NCBI GenBank assembly: GCA_028692275.1
Contig: JAQUXR010000003.1
Location: 1 to 64,000 of the forward strand
Direction of reading: 5' to 3'
DNA length: 64,000 nt
Origin: Frisingicoccus sp009929615
GTDB lineage: Bacteria > Bacillota > Clostridia > Lachnospirales > Lachnospiraceae
A model generated the notes under the pieces. That model was not told the origin of the DNA, searched no databases, and saw nothing but the letters and a program-made list of their open reading frames with translations. Positions within the stretch are counted from its first letter, which is position 1. Each line of letters starts with the position of its first letter. Below are positions 42,511 to 51,797 of this stretch, in pieces. The position numbers and the translations under genes were made by a program.

Positions 42511-42683
42511 ATACTTCCTCCCTGATATTCAGAAATATGAAAAATACAAGCCTCAGTTATATTATAATCCCAAGCCGGTCACTTCTCAATATTCTGAATA
42601 TTTTCTTTTTATTTTTTTCATGAGATTGTTTCCGAATTGGAATGAAATGTGTTTTAGAACTTCTTTCAGCTAATATTATATAG

Positions 42684-42723
42684 AAAAAACTCCCGCCGAG
42701 CTATATAAATTGCCCGACAGGAG
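42684..42723 (-). terminator. Terminator of the peptide/epimerase operon
   Basis: CTCCTGTCGGGC pairs with GCTCGGCGGGAG through G-U pairs, with a loop of about 10 nt, followed by TTTTTT on the minus strand. Confidence 0.9.
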
Positions 42724-42736
42724 CCGTCATTTTTCT

Positions 42737-44116
42737 TTATTTAATATCTTCCATAGAAATTAATGTTTCTGTAACTTCGACCTGTGAGAATGAAAGGCCA
42801 TGGTCTTCATACTCAATTTCACCTCTCTGATTATCGATTGGGTCAATACGAAGCCATTTCTTTTCAGGCTGAAATTCCATCTGAATTTCAGAATTTGCCG
42901 GCATACGGAAAATATCCAGATTTCCAAAATAGTAAGCACGGCGTTCTTCATTACCCATGCGATATGCACTTCCACCAAAGGAAAGGTCTGCAAATACCCA
43001 GCCATAAGGTGCCACATAGAACTGTGCCCAATCGTGGCATCCTGTGTAATATGGTGTTGCGTAAAGACCTGACTGCCAGCGGGCCGGCACACCTGCCATA
43101 CGGCAAAGAGTAATAAATAACAGTGCCTGCACACCACAATCGCCTTTTAAGTTGATTGCTGCATATTCCGGAATGCATTCGATGGTAAAGTATTCACGCA
43201 TGTAAGAGTACATAATCTTTGATGTTACATAGTCATAAATTTTACGGGCTTTAATCACCGGATTTGTCTCATCACCAACAACCTCTTTTAAAACTTCCTG
43301 AAGATATGGTGTGAACATAATATGTGGTGCCTGCTCTTCTGTACAGAATGTCGGCTGTTCGCAAGCTGCTGCTTTTTCAGGGTCAAGTTCAAGATAATCC
43401 ACATGATAATCATATGCATATTCAACCATAAATTCCTGATCTTCTTCAAGTTCCGTTTCAAAATAAACAGTTCTCTGAGGTGCATCCTCCGGAGCAATGT
43501 ATTTAATCTCGGGTGATGATGCAAGAATATCAACGCTTGTCACCTGTTCACAGATTTTTGGAATAGGCAGATGTACTCGCACTTTACGTCCTACTTCTTC
43601 AAAATCTTTTGCAGCTTTAATTGTTGCACGAATCTGAGTACGGACTGTACGGCCACCATTTTCTTTCATGTAACGGACGTTGTCATTTAAAAGTTTCTGT
43701 TTTTCATCATTGGCCTGAGCATCATCAAAATCTGCAACCATAACACGTTCTGCAAGGTCCGGGCGGGTTTTAATCAGATTTTCATGAAAACGTCTATGAA
43801 AATGAACTTTACCGTCCACGTAAATCCAGTCTGCAGCACTAATTTCTTTTAAATGCTGTAATTCTTCATCCTTAAAATCTCTCAGATATTTCTGCATGAT
43901 TTTTAATGCTTCTTCATAAGTGTAAGGATACTGGTCTCCTCCAATAACCTTGAGCACATCTGTTTCAATTTCAAGACGTTTACGAAGTACTTCCGGAATG
44001 TCCTTAGTCATAAAATGGTCAATCATTTTCTGGGCTCCGGCAAAATCACCATAAAACTTTAATTTCTGTATATCCTCTGGCAGAGGAATTTTCATATAAG
44101 ATAAATCCTGATACAT
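42737..44116 (-). CDS. Transglutaminase-like superfamily protein
   Basis: A 459-residue protein without a signal peptide. The catalytic triad of the transglutaminase/peptidase fold is visible: Cys327 (LKGDCGVQALLF), His361 (TGCHDWAQFYV) and Asp377 (GWVFADLSFGG). About 200 residues of N-terminal sequence and a beta-rich middle domain precede it. It ends an operon with a peptide importer and a dipeptide epimerase, so a cytoplasmic peptidase or amidase acting on imported peptides, perhaps murein peptides, is a reasonable guess. The start has GGAGGGG. Confidence 0.87.
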   Translation of the reverse strand: MYQDLSYMKIPLPEDIQKLKFYGDFAGAQKMIDHFMTKDIPEVLRKRLEIETDVLKVIGGDQYPYTYEEALKIMQKYLRDFKDEELQHLKEISAADWIYVDGKVHFHRRFHENLIKTRPDLAERVMVADFDDAQANDEKQKLLNDNVRYMKENGGRTVRTQIRATIKAAKDFEEVGRKVRVHLPIPKICEQVTSVDILASSPEIKYIAPEDAPQRTVYFETELEEDQEFMVEYAYDYHVDYLELDPEKAAACEQPTFCTEEQAPHIMFTPYLQEVLKEVVGDETNPVIKARKIYDYVTSKIMYSYMREYFTIECIPEYAAINLKGDCGVQALLFITLCRMAGVPARWQSGLYATPYYTGCHDWAQFYVAPYGWVFADLSFGGSAYRMGNEERRAYYFGNLDIFRMPANSEIQMEFQPEKKWLRIDPIDNQRGEIEYEDHGLSFSQVEVTETLISMEDIK

Positions 44117-44131
44117 TATTCTACCCCTCCA

Positions 44132-45205
44132 TTAATCTTCAAAGCCAATAAAACCAAATCCCGGAACGTCAGGAAGCACAAGGCTCTTTGTATTTTCTAC
44201 ATACATACCGCCTTTGAATGGCAAATCTGTCAATGTGAAGGTAGCATCTAAATCAGCACGGGTAATATTCTTTGTAGCCGCACCCAAACTTGCTGCTGCT
44301 GTAATACCCAGATTACTTTCCTCAGCCATACAGCCGAGCATACATTCAACACCTGCAGCTTCGCAGATTGCGTTGATTTTCAATGCTTCACGAATACCGC
44401 CGCATTTCATTAATTTAATATTGAGATAGTCCACAGCACGACGTTCAATTAAACGAAGGGCATCTTTGGATGTAAAACAGCTTTCATCAGACATAATTGG
44501 CACTCTGGAATGTTTGGTTACATATTCCAGTCCGGCAATATCGTGATAAGCAACCGGCTGTTCAACCAATTCCAGGTTGTATTCGTCCAAACGGTCAATC
44601 ATACGAATAGCTTCTTTTGCAGACCATGCCTGATTTGCATCAATACGGATTTTTACATCATCGCCGACAGCTTCACGAATAGCTTTTATACGGGCAACAT
44701 CTTCAGCGAAGGATGTTCCAACCTTGGTTTTGATTGTATCAAATCCAGCTTCAACATGTTTTTTAGCTTTAGCTGCCATGATTGATGGTTCATCAATGCC
44801 GACTGTCATATCTGTATCCATATGATTCTCATTACCGCCAAGAAGTTTGTAAACAGGCATTCCTGCTTTTTTACCAAGCAAATCATAACATGCTGTATCA
44901 ATGGCTGTTTTGCCACATGGTGCATGTGCTGCTGCACGGTCCATAATCCAGTATACTTTTTCAAGGTCTGTAGGATCTGTTCCAATTAAGTCCCTTTCAA
45001 AAGCATGGATGCAGTCGATAGTTCCAGAAAGAGTTTCTCCGGTAATTAAGATTCCCGGTGCTCCTTCACCATAGCCAACAAGTCCTTCATCTGTTTCCAC
45101 AGAAACAATAGCACTTCTGGAATGGGTAATAACCCCCAGTGAAATACGAAATGGCTCGATTAACGGAACTTCTACCTGTCTTACTTTAATTCCTGTAATT
45201 TTCAT
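44132..45205 (-). CDS. Dipeptide epimerase (enolase superfamily, L-Ala-D/L-Glu type)
   Basis: About 357 residues. The barrel carries the KxK motif (Lys159, Lys161), metal ligands Asp189, Glu215 and Asp240, and the opposite catalytic Lys near 264-267 (NIKLMKCGG). A DxD pair near the C-terminus (RADLDATF) is the motif that binds the dipeptide amino group in L-Ala-D/L-Glu epimerases. The exact dipeptide is uncertain. The ATG at 45205 follows GGGGGAAAG and is preferred over the longer frame to 45274, which enters the ATPase gene. It is flanked by a peptide ABC transporter and a transglutaminase-like gene. Confidence 0.9.
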   Translation of the reverse strand: MKITGIKVRQVEVPLIEPFRISLGVITHSRSAIVSVETDEGLVGYGEGAPGILITGETLSGTIDCIHAFERDLIGTDPTDLEKVYWIMDRAAAHAPCGKTAIDTACYDLLGKKAGMPVYKLLGGNENHMDTDMTVGIDEPSIMAAKAKKHVEAGFDTIKTKVGTSFAEDVARIKAIREAVGDDVKIRIDANQAWSAKEAIRMIDRLDEYNLELVEQPVAYHDIAGLEYVTKHSRVPIMSDESCFTSKDALRLIERRAVDYLNIKLMKCGGIREALKINAICEAAGVECMLGCMAEESNLGITAAASLGAATKNITRADLDATFTLTDLPFKGGMYVENTKSLVLPDVPGFGFIGFED

Positions 45206-45233
45206 TTTTTTCTTTCCCCCGTGAAATATTTTA

Positions 45234-46214
45234 TTATTCAGGAAAATGGCATGCACAGCAATGACCATTTCCACATTCTTTTATTTCAGGCACCTGAGTT
45301 TTGCAGATGTCTTGTGCTTTATAACAGCGTGTATGGAATACACAGCCTGATGGTGGGTTCGCCGGACTTGGCAAATCCCCTTCAAGAACGATTTTATTTT
45401 TCTTATGTTTTCTGTCAGGTACCGGAATAGCTGATAATAAAGCCACTGTATATGGATGCATTGGATGTTCGTATAAGTCTTTTTTCTCTGCCATCTCAAC
45501 AACATGTCCCAGATACATAACGATCACTCTGTCAGAAATATGTTTAATAACACTCAGGTCATGAGAAATAAAGATATACGCCATTCCCATTTCCTTCTGA
45601 AGGTCCATCAGCAGGTTGATAACCTGGGCCTGAATAGAAACATCCAAAGCAGATACAGGCTCGTCACAAACCATAATCTTAGGATTTAATGCAATCGCCC
45701 GGGCAATACCGATACGCTGACGCTGTCCACCCGAAAATTCATGAGGATAACGATTGACATAACGGGTATTCAGACCAACACGATCCATAATTTTCAGAAC
45801 CCGTTCCATCCGTTCCTTCTGAGGAAGTTTCAGCTGAATATCCAATGGTTCAGCAATAATATCTCCAATTGTCATTCGAGGATCCAATGAAGCATAAGGG
45901 TCCTGAAAAATAATCTGGAGGTCGCTTCGGGATTTTCTGAGTTCAGCATCTTTTAAAGCCGTATAGTCCTTGCCATCAAAAATAATCTGACCCTCTGTAG
46001 GCTCAATGAGTCTTAAAACAGAACGACCCATCGTTGATTTTCCACAGCCGGATTCTCCAACGACACCTAAAGTTTCGCCAGCATTCAGTGTAAAACTCAC
46101 ACCATCTACAGCCTTAATATATACCTTTTCTCTGGAAAAAGGAGATTTTTTGGATTGGAACCATTTTTTCAGATTCTTGACTTCTAATAATGGTTTATTT
46201 TCTGTTTCGCTCAT
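45234..46214 (-). CDS. Oligopeptide ABC transporter ATP-binding protein (DppF/OppF)
   Basis: About 326 residues. Walker A GESGCGKST, signature FSGGQRQRIGIARAIA, Walker B IMVCDEPVSALD and the C-terminal oligopeptide-transporter Cys cluster (GCVFHTRCYKAQDIC). It forms the ATPase pair with the next upstream gene. The ATG at 46214 overlaps the upstream stop (ATGA). Confidence 0.93.
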   Translation of the reverse strand: MSETENKPLLEVKNLKKWFQSKKSPFSREKVYIKAVDGVSFTLNAGETLGVVGESGCGKSTMGRSVLRLIEPTEGQIIFDGKDYTALKDAELRKSRSDLQIIFQDPYASLDPRMTIGDIIAEPLDIQLKLPQKERMERVLKIMDRVGLNTRYVNRYPHEFSGGQRQRIGIARAIALNPKIMVCDEPVSALDVSIQAQVINLLMDLQKEMGMAYIFISHDLSVIKHISDRVIVMYLGHVVEMAEKKDLYEHPMHPYTVALLSAIPVPDRKHKKNKIVLEGDLPSPANPPSGCVFHTRCYKAQDICKTQVPEIKECGNGHCCACHFPE

Positions 46215-47200
46215 TCTCCTGCCTCCCATCCTTCTGTATATTTAAAGCACCGAACTTTTTGTCCGCCTACTTCTACAAGTTCAGGCATCTGCTCTTCACA
46301 GATTTTTTTAGCTTCTGTACATCTCGGACAGAAAGCACAACCTTTCGGCATCTGATCAAAACTTGGTACCATTCCTTTAATAACGCTCAGGCGGGCCTCA
46401 GAATCATCTGTCAATTTAGGAATACAGGCCATAAGTCCTGACGTATATGGATGCTTAGGTGACTCAAAAATATCATCTGCTGAACCATATTCAACAATCT
46501 TACCGGCATACATAACCATAACATCGTCTGCTACTTCTGCAATAACGCCCAGGTCATGGGTAATCATCATGATAGATGTTCCAAGTTTTTCTTTTAATTC
46601 ATTAATCAAATCCAGAATCTGTGCCTGGATGGTAACATCCAATGCCGTTGTAGGCTCATCACAGATAAGGAGCTCCGGATTACATGAAAGTGCCATGGCA
46701 ATCATAACACGCTGACGCATACCACCGGATAACTGGTGAGGATATTCGTTAAAACGTTTTTCAGCCAAAGGAATCTTAACCAGCTTCAACATCTCAATAG
46801 CACGTTCTTTTGCTTTATGCTTATCTAAATCTGTATGGATTCTCAAGGCTTCTACAATCTGTTCACCTACTGTAAATACTGGATTCAATGAGGTCATTGG
46901 CTCCTGAAAAATCATGGCAATTTTTCCACCGCGGACCTTACGCATCTCTTCTTTATTCTTTTTAAGCAAATCTTCGCCATTATAGAGGATTTCTCCACCA
47001 ACAATTTTCCCCGGAGGTGTTTCAACCAACTGCATAATGGACAAAGATGTGATACTTTTTCCGCATCCGGATTCACCAACGATCCCAAGCGTTTTTCCCT
47101 TTTTTACTTCAAAAGAAACATCATCTACGGATTTTACAATGCCATTATCCGTGAAAAAATATGTCTGTAGATTTTTAACTTCAAGTAAATTTTCTGACAT
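46211..47200 (-). CDS. Oligopeptide ABC transporter ATP-binding protein (DppD/OppD)
   Basis: A 329-residue ABC ATPase with Walker A GESGCGKSI, signature LSGGMRQRVMIAMAL and Walker B LLICDEPTTALD, plus the C-terminal Cys cluster (GCAFCPRCTEAKKIC). It works with DppF-like protein and the two permeases. Start has AAGGAGG. Confidence 0.93.
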   Translation of the reverse strand: MSENLLEVKNLQTYFFTDNGIVKSVDDVSFEVKKGKTLGIVGESGCGKSITSLSIMQLVETPPGKIVGGEILYNGEDLLKKNKEEMRKVRGGKIAMIFQEPMTSLNPVFTVGEQIVEALRIHTDLDKHKAKERAIEMLKLVKIPLAEKRFNEYPHQLSGGMRQRVMIAMALSCNPELLICDEPTTALDVTIQAQILDLINELKEKLGTSIMMITHDLGVIAEVADDVMVMYAGKIVEYGSADDIFESPKHPYTSGLMACIPKLTDDSEARLSVIKGMVPSFDQMPKGCAFCPRCTEAKKICEEQMPELVEVGGQKVRCFKYTEGWEAGE

Positions 47201-47212
47201 AACCCTACCTCC

Positions 47213-48124
47213 TTATTGGTTCTTCATCTTAGGGTCAAGTGCATCACGAAGGCCATCACCGAAAATATTAAAGGCAATAACTGTAATCATGATTGCAATA
47301 CCCGGAAAGATACTATAGGTTGGCAGGTAACTGATAAATGGCTGTGCAAAACTAATCATAGAACCCCAGCTCGGTGTTGGTGGCTGGATACCCAATCCAA
47401 GAAAGCTTAAGGACGCTTCATACATAATGGCATTTGGAATACCCAATGTAACCAATACAATAACTGTTGATAAACAGTTTGGAATTAAATGCTTTGTAAT
47501 AATATGAAAGGCTGTAGCACCACTGGACTTCGCCGCCTCCACATATTCTTTTTCTTTCAGCTGCAAAATGGAGCCTCGTATCATACGGGCTGTACGCACC
47601 CAGGTTAAAAGACCGAGGGCAATAAAGATATTCTTCATTCCAGGTCCCAAAACAAACATAATGCCCATAGCAAAAATCAAGTCTGGGAAAGCTGCAAAAA
47701 TTTCCATAATACGGGAAATTAATGTATCAACCCAACCGCCATAGTATGCTGCCAGAGAACCAAGAGTAACACCGATAACTGTCGCAATTAACTGAGCAAG
47801 AATACCTACACTCAGAGAAATACGGGTACCATAAAGGATTCTTGATAAAAGATCTCTTCCGTATTCATCCGTACCGAAAAGATGAGCCTTTGACGGAGCC
47901 TGCAGAATCGAAGTATAATCCTGAACATTTGGGTCATAAGGTGCAAGAAGTGGTGCAAAAATGGCAACCAATATAAGAAGAATAATAATTACCAGGCAGA
48001 ACATAGACATCTTGTTCTTTTTCAAACGTTTAAAGCTGTCTTTATAATAACTGGAATATTCAATCTCACCGGAAAGAACAGCTTCTTCAAATTTCTTCTG
48101 TTTATTAAATATATTTAATTTCAT
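47213..48124 (-). CDS. Oligopeptide ABC transporter permease (DppC/OppC)
   Basis: A 303-residue membrane protein with an N-terminal OppC region and five or six membrane segments. FGTDEYGRDLLSRILYGTRISL and the EAA loop EAAKSSGATAFHIITKHLIPN are typical. Its start overlaps the stop of the DppB-like gene by one base. Confidence 0.93.
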   Translation of the reverse strand: MKLNIFNKQKKFEEAVLSGEIEYSSYYKDSFKRLKKNKMSMFCLVIIILLILVAIFAPLLAPYDPNVQDYTSILQAPSKAHLFGTDEYGRDLLSRILYGTRISLSVGILAQLIATVIGVTLGSLAAYYGGWVDTLISRIMEIFAAFPDLIFAMGIMFVLGPGMKNIFIALGLLTWVRTARMIRGSILQLKEKEYVEAAKSSGATAFHIITKHLIPNCLSTVIVLVTLGIPNAIMYEASLSFLGLGIQPPTPSWGSMISFAQPFISYLPTYSIFPGIAIMITVIAFNIFGDGLRDALDPKMKNQ

Positions 48125-49056
48125 CAGTCTCCTCCTTTCCCATATCGAATTCGTGGATCTATAAATGCATAAGAAAGGTCAACGACTAAGTTTACAATAA
48201 CAAATACAAGTGCTATGTAAATAACAGTTCCCTGCAGTAATGGAAGGTCACGATTCATCATTCCGTCAACGGCCAGTTTACCAATACCCGGAATAGAGAA
48301 AACCTTCTCAATCAGCATAGAACCTGTCAACATATTACCTAATTCTGTACCCACTAAAGTTACAATAGGAATCATCGCATTTTTCAAAGCATGCTGCATG
48401 ATAACCAGGATTTCTTTAACTCCCTTAGAACGGGCTGTTCGAATATAATCCTGTTTAATAACATCGAGCATACTTGTTCTTGTAATACGGGCAATACTTC
48501 CTGCATAACGTGTTCCCAAGGCAATACTTGGCAGAATGTAGCATAACGGATTATCAAATCCTGAAATCGGCAGTAAATCCAGTTTTAGCCCCAAAACAAT
48601 CTGGAGAATAATGGCTATCCAGAAGGACGGGGCCGATACGCCAATCATTGACGTCGTCATTAGCAGCGAATCCAGCCACTTCCCTCGATAGACCGAGGCA
48701 ATCATACCGCAGGTAATACCCAGCACCACCGCAAAAAGGAATGATACTGCTGCCAGTCGAACTGTTACTTTAAAGCTTCGGACTAAAGCATCTGTAACGT
48801 TCTCTTTTGTGAAATAGGACTGACCAAAATCCAGACGGACTGCACCCTTTAAAAAGTTGGCATACTGCTGAGGCAGAGGCACATCCAGTCCCATCTCGTG
48901 GCGAACCTTTTCCATAGTCGCTTCATCCGCCCGCTTATCGAGCATCATCGCTACTGGATCGCCCGGTACGACGTTTAATAAAATAAAAGTGATTAAAGTA
49001 ATTCCGACTAAGACCAAAATTGTCTGTCCCAATCGTTTTAATGTATATGATAACAA
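48124..49056 (-). CDS. Oligopeptide ABC transporter permease (DppB/OppB)
   Basis: A 310-residue membrane protein with six segments. TFILLNVVPGDPVAMML and the EAA loop RTARSKGVKEILVIMQHALKNAMIPIV are typical. The start is a TTG with AAGGAGGG upstream. It follows the binding-protein gene after 178 nt that hold a long hairpin. Confidence 0.92.
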   Translation of the reverse strand: MLSYTLKRLGQTILVLVGITLITFILLNVVPGDPVAMMLDKRADEATMEKVRHEMGLDVPLPQQYANFLKGAVRLDFGQSYFTKENVTDALVRSFKVTVRLAAVSFLFAVVLGITCGMIASVYRGKWLDSLLMTTSMIGVSAPSFWIAIILQIVLGLKLDLLPISGFDNPLCYILPSIALGTRYAGSIARITRTSMLDVIKQDYIRTARSKGVKEILVIMQHALKNAMIPIVTLVGTELGNMLTGSMLIEKVFSIPGIGKLAVDGMMNRDLPLLQGTVIYIALVFVIVNLVVDLSYAFIDPRIRYGKGGD

Positions 49057-49152
49057 GGATTTCCCTCCTTTTTAATCTTCACCGTTAAATTCCGGCAAAT
49101 GTCGGACATAATTAAAGCGGTTTTGCCGCTCTTTATTCTTTAGCATTTAAAA

Positions 49153-49200
49153 GATATAGCTACGGCAGCTCACCTTCATCGGTTCTGCCATAGCTATATC
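49153..49200 (-). promoter_or_regulatory. Intercistronic hairpin between binding protein and permease genes
   Basis: GATATAGCTA(T/C)GGCAG pairs over 16 bp (one G-U on the minus strand) with a 16-nt loop, followed by a short TCTTTT. It can slow polymerase or protect the 3' end of the binding-protein mRNA, giving an excess of the binding protein. A smaller GCGG/CCGC hairpin lies at 49110-49130. Confidence 0.75.
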
Positions 49201-49234
49201 CAGTTTATTTTTCCATCTTTAATTGCGATGAAAA

Positions 49235-50866
49235 TTATTTTTCAATATCTGTTTCACCAAACATTGTACGATATGTAAATGTTACTTCAAAGTTTTTAAC
49301 ATAAGGTTTCTTTAAGTAGTAAAGTGTTTCATTGTAAAGCATTACAGCTCCGAAATCTTCATGTGTGAGGATTTCATCTGCACGAGCATAAATTTCCTGA
49401 CGTTTTGCTGTATCATCTGTCTGAACGCCTTCTTCCATGAGAGTTTTAAACTCTTCATTATGCCAGAACATGGAGTTCAAATCTACACGGCCATCGCTTA
49501 CAGGATATAACATACTATCTGGGTCATTGTAATCAACATACCAGTTACCAACACCACAAGTAACGCCGCCGCTCTTCTTCATATCTGTCCATGCAGCACT
49601 ATCAACCTGTTCGATTTCTACATTGAAACCAGCTTCTTTAGCCTGAGCCTGAATAGCTGTTGCAATTGTTACGGATGTAGAATATTTTGTGTTAACTGTC
49701 ATTCTTAAAGTATATCCATCAGCATATCCTGCTTCTGCAAGAAGAGATTTGGATTTTTCTGGATCATATGTGTACTGCTGTGCTTCTGCGTTATAGCCGA
49801 TTAATCCGGATGGGATAAAGCTGGATGCAGGAGCTGCTGTTCCAAACAATACGCTGTTGCAAAGAGCTTCACGGTCTACAGCATAGTTCAATGCTTCACG
49901 AACCTTGATTTCCGGAACATCGTTCTGGTTCAGGGATAAGTAGTATCCGCCGATTGGCTGGAAGCTGTAAAGTTCATCTTTTAATTCGCCATTAGCATAT
50001 GTAGGATAAAGAGCTGAGTCTAAGTAAACAACATCAACGTTACCCTTCTGGTATTCAAGAACGCCTGTGTTAGGGTCATCGATGAATGTGTATTTGATGC
50101 CGTCAAGAGCAGGTGCTCCATTGTGATAATCATCAAATCTGGTAAGTTCTGCACCAACACCGTTTGTATAGCTTACAAGTTTAAATGGGCCGGTTCCGTA
50201 TAATTCAGAAATACCCCAAGCATCGCCTGCTGCTTCACAAGCTGCCTTTGGATAAATTGCTGCATAAGGTGTAGAAAGAACGGAAAGGAATGGTGTGTAG
50301 ATTTCTGCCATTTTGATTTCAAAATGCGTATCATCTACAACAACAATACCGCTGAGTTCTTCAGCTTCACCATTGTTCAAAGCATCATAACCTTCAACTT
50401 TTTCAAGAAGGCTTCCCATCTTTGCAAGTTTTACAAGTCTTTCCATAGAATATTTAACATCTGCACTTGTTACAGGTTCTCCATTGTGGAATTTCAAACC
50501 ATCTTTCAATGTGAAAGAGTATGTGAGTTTGTCTTCGGACAATGTAGGCATCTCTGCTAATAACAGAGGCTCTAACTCTCCGTCAGCATTTGTGGATAAC
50601 AAAGATTCTGTAACATTATCTGTAATCTTCATGATAATGCTGTATGTGTTCTGCTGCATATCCAATGGTACCTGAGGGTCTTCTGAAGCCACACGGAGAA
50701 TTTTATCTCCTGTTGCTGTTTCTTCAGCTGCTGTTGTTTCAGCCGCAGCTTTAGTCTCAGTCGCTGCTGCTGTTGTCGTTGTGCTTCCGTTACCGCCGCC
50801 ACAAGCTGTTAAACTCGTTAACACCATAGCGGATACCAGAGCCAAACTAAAAAGTCTTTTCTTCAT
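49235..50866 (-). CDS. Peptide ABC transporter substrate-binding lipoprotein (DppA/OppA)
   Basis: About 543 residues. The lipobox is LTSLTAC near residue 21, followed by a Thr/Ala/Glu-rich linker. The family 5 solute-binding fold is shown by YSFTLKDGLKFHNGEPVTSADVKYSMERL, TGPFKLVSY, KVREALNYAVDREAL and YTFIDDPNTGVLEYQKGNVDVVY. It binds di- or oligopeptides outside the cell. The ATG at 50866 has AAAAGGAG; the frame extends to 50941 but without a ribosome site. The operon's clear promoter lies at 51012-51040. Confidence 0.93.
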   Translation of the reverse strand: MKKRLFSLALVSAMVLTSLTACGGGNGSTTTTAAATETKAAAETTAAEETATGDKILRVASEDPQVPLDMQQNTYSIIMKITDNVTESLLSTNADGELEPLLLAEMPTLSEDKLTYSFTLKDGLKFHNGEPVTSADVKYSMERLVKLAKMGSLLEKVEGYDALNNGEAEELSGIVVVDDTHFEIKMAEIYTPFLSVLSTPYAAIYPKAACEAAGDAWGISELYGTGPFKLVSYTNGVGAELTRFDDYHNGAPALDGIKYTFIDDPNTGVLEYQKGNVDVVYLDSALYPTYANGELKDELYSFQPIGGYYLSLNQNDVPEIKVREALNYAVDREALCNSVLFGTAAPASSFIPSGLIGYNAEAQQYTYDPEKSKSLLAEAGYADGYTLRMTVNTKYSTSVTIATAIQAQAKEAGFNVEIEQVDSAAWTDMKKSGGVTCGVGNWYVDYNDPDSMLYPVSDGRVDLNSMFWHNEEFKTLMEEGVQTDDTAKRQEIYARADEILTHEDFGAVMLYNETLYYLKKPYVKNFEVTFTYRTMFGETDIEK

Positions 50867-51011
50867 AACTGTTTCTCCTTTTGTGAGTTTTGAATAATTT
50901 TCCCCGGCAATATTTGGATATCTTTCACCCGTTACAAACATTAAAGCTTTACGTGAGTAAAACTTTAAAGACTTAAATTATGAAAATTGACCAAATAATA
51001 ACCATGAAGTT

Positions 51012-51040
51012 ATTATATTTTTTGTTACTTATTCTGTCAA
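51012..51040 (-). promoter_or_regulatory. Sigma-A promoter of the peptide/epimerase operon
   Basis: Minus strand perfect TTGACA (51040-51035), 17-nt spacer, perfect TATAAT (51017-51012). An inverted repeat AATAAC-TTCATG-GTTATT (50995-51012) overlaps the start region and could be an operator or leader hairpin. The rest of the 344-nt gap (50867-51210) is AT-rich, and I see nothing else in it. Confidence 0.87.
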
Positions 51041-51210
51041 TGATTTTTTTACTGGAAAATGATTAATTCTTAACAATTTTATCACATTCCGCTACATAAT
51101 GTTTCAGGCGAAATCATTTTTTCGCTTAACTAAAAAAATACACTTTTATTATCTGAATTCGGCATTTAATAGACAGTTTTCAAAAAATTGGAACAAATTA
51201 GTTTTTTTTA

Positions 51211-51783
51211 CTATTCTTCCCAAATAAAGCTGTCACACATCTGTTTTGCAACCTCATCTACAGCAGCTTCTCCTGTGAAATTTGTGGAATGAATCAGACA
51301 ATATTTGTAATCTCCGACAATATAATACTGTACCGTTTTTATGCCCGTATCACTTTCATCTATTGTAAATGTGTATAGCACATAATCCTGAGCTGTATAG
51401 GAACCGTCTCCAGTCAGTGTCACCCCTTCAACACCATCCAGCTGCTGCATAATCTGAGTCATAATGGCATCCTTAAAACTCGCATGGTCGTCTATGGCAT
51501 ATCGATTGCTCCCTGCCCGGATAGCAATATTATCCGGCTGCTCATCATCTTCATGCCCTTCCTGGACATAAAAATACTGCCCATCGCTGGAATGCTTCTG
51601 ACTTTCAACCCATCCTTCAGCTACTTTATAACTTCCGAAATTCTTCTGATATACACCATCCACAACCGTTTCCTGAATACTTTCACCAACGGTTTCTTTC
51701 GTTATAATTATCTTTTTTGTGGTACATCCTGTCATTCCAAGAACAAGCAGAATTGCCATAGTCAGTCCTATTATCTTTTTCAT
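51211..51783 (-). CDS. Small secreted lipoprotein of unknown function
   Basis: About 190 residues. Signal peptide with lipobox LGMTGC near residue 17. The mature part has EGWVESQKHSSDGQYFYVQEGH and a beta-rich fold, and resembles PsbP/YcfL-like proteins only in general character; I do not recognise a family. The ATG at 51783 is chosen because an AAAAGG site precedes it and the signal peptide then starts normally; an ATG at 51801 overlaps the hemW stop. It is probably co-transcribed with hemW. Confidence 0.78.
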   Translation of the reverse strand: MKKIIGLTMAILLVLGMTGCTTKKIIITKETVGESIQETVVDGVYQKNFGSYKVAEGWVESQKHSSDGQYFYVQEGHEDDEQPDNIAIRAGSNRYAIDDHASFKDAIMTQIMQQLDGVEGVTLTGDGSYTAQDYVLYTFTIDESDTGIKTVQYYIVGDYKYCLIHSTNFTGEAAVDEVAKQMCDSFIWEE

Positions 51784-51797
51784 TAACCTTTTCCCCC

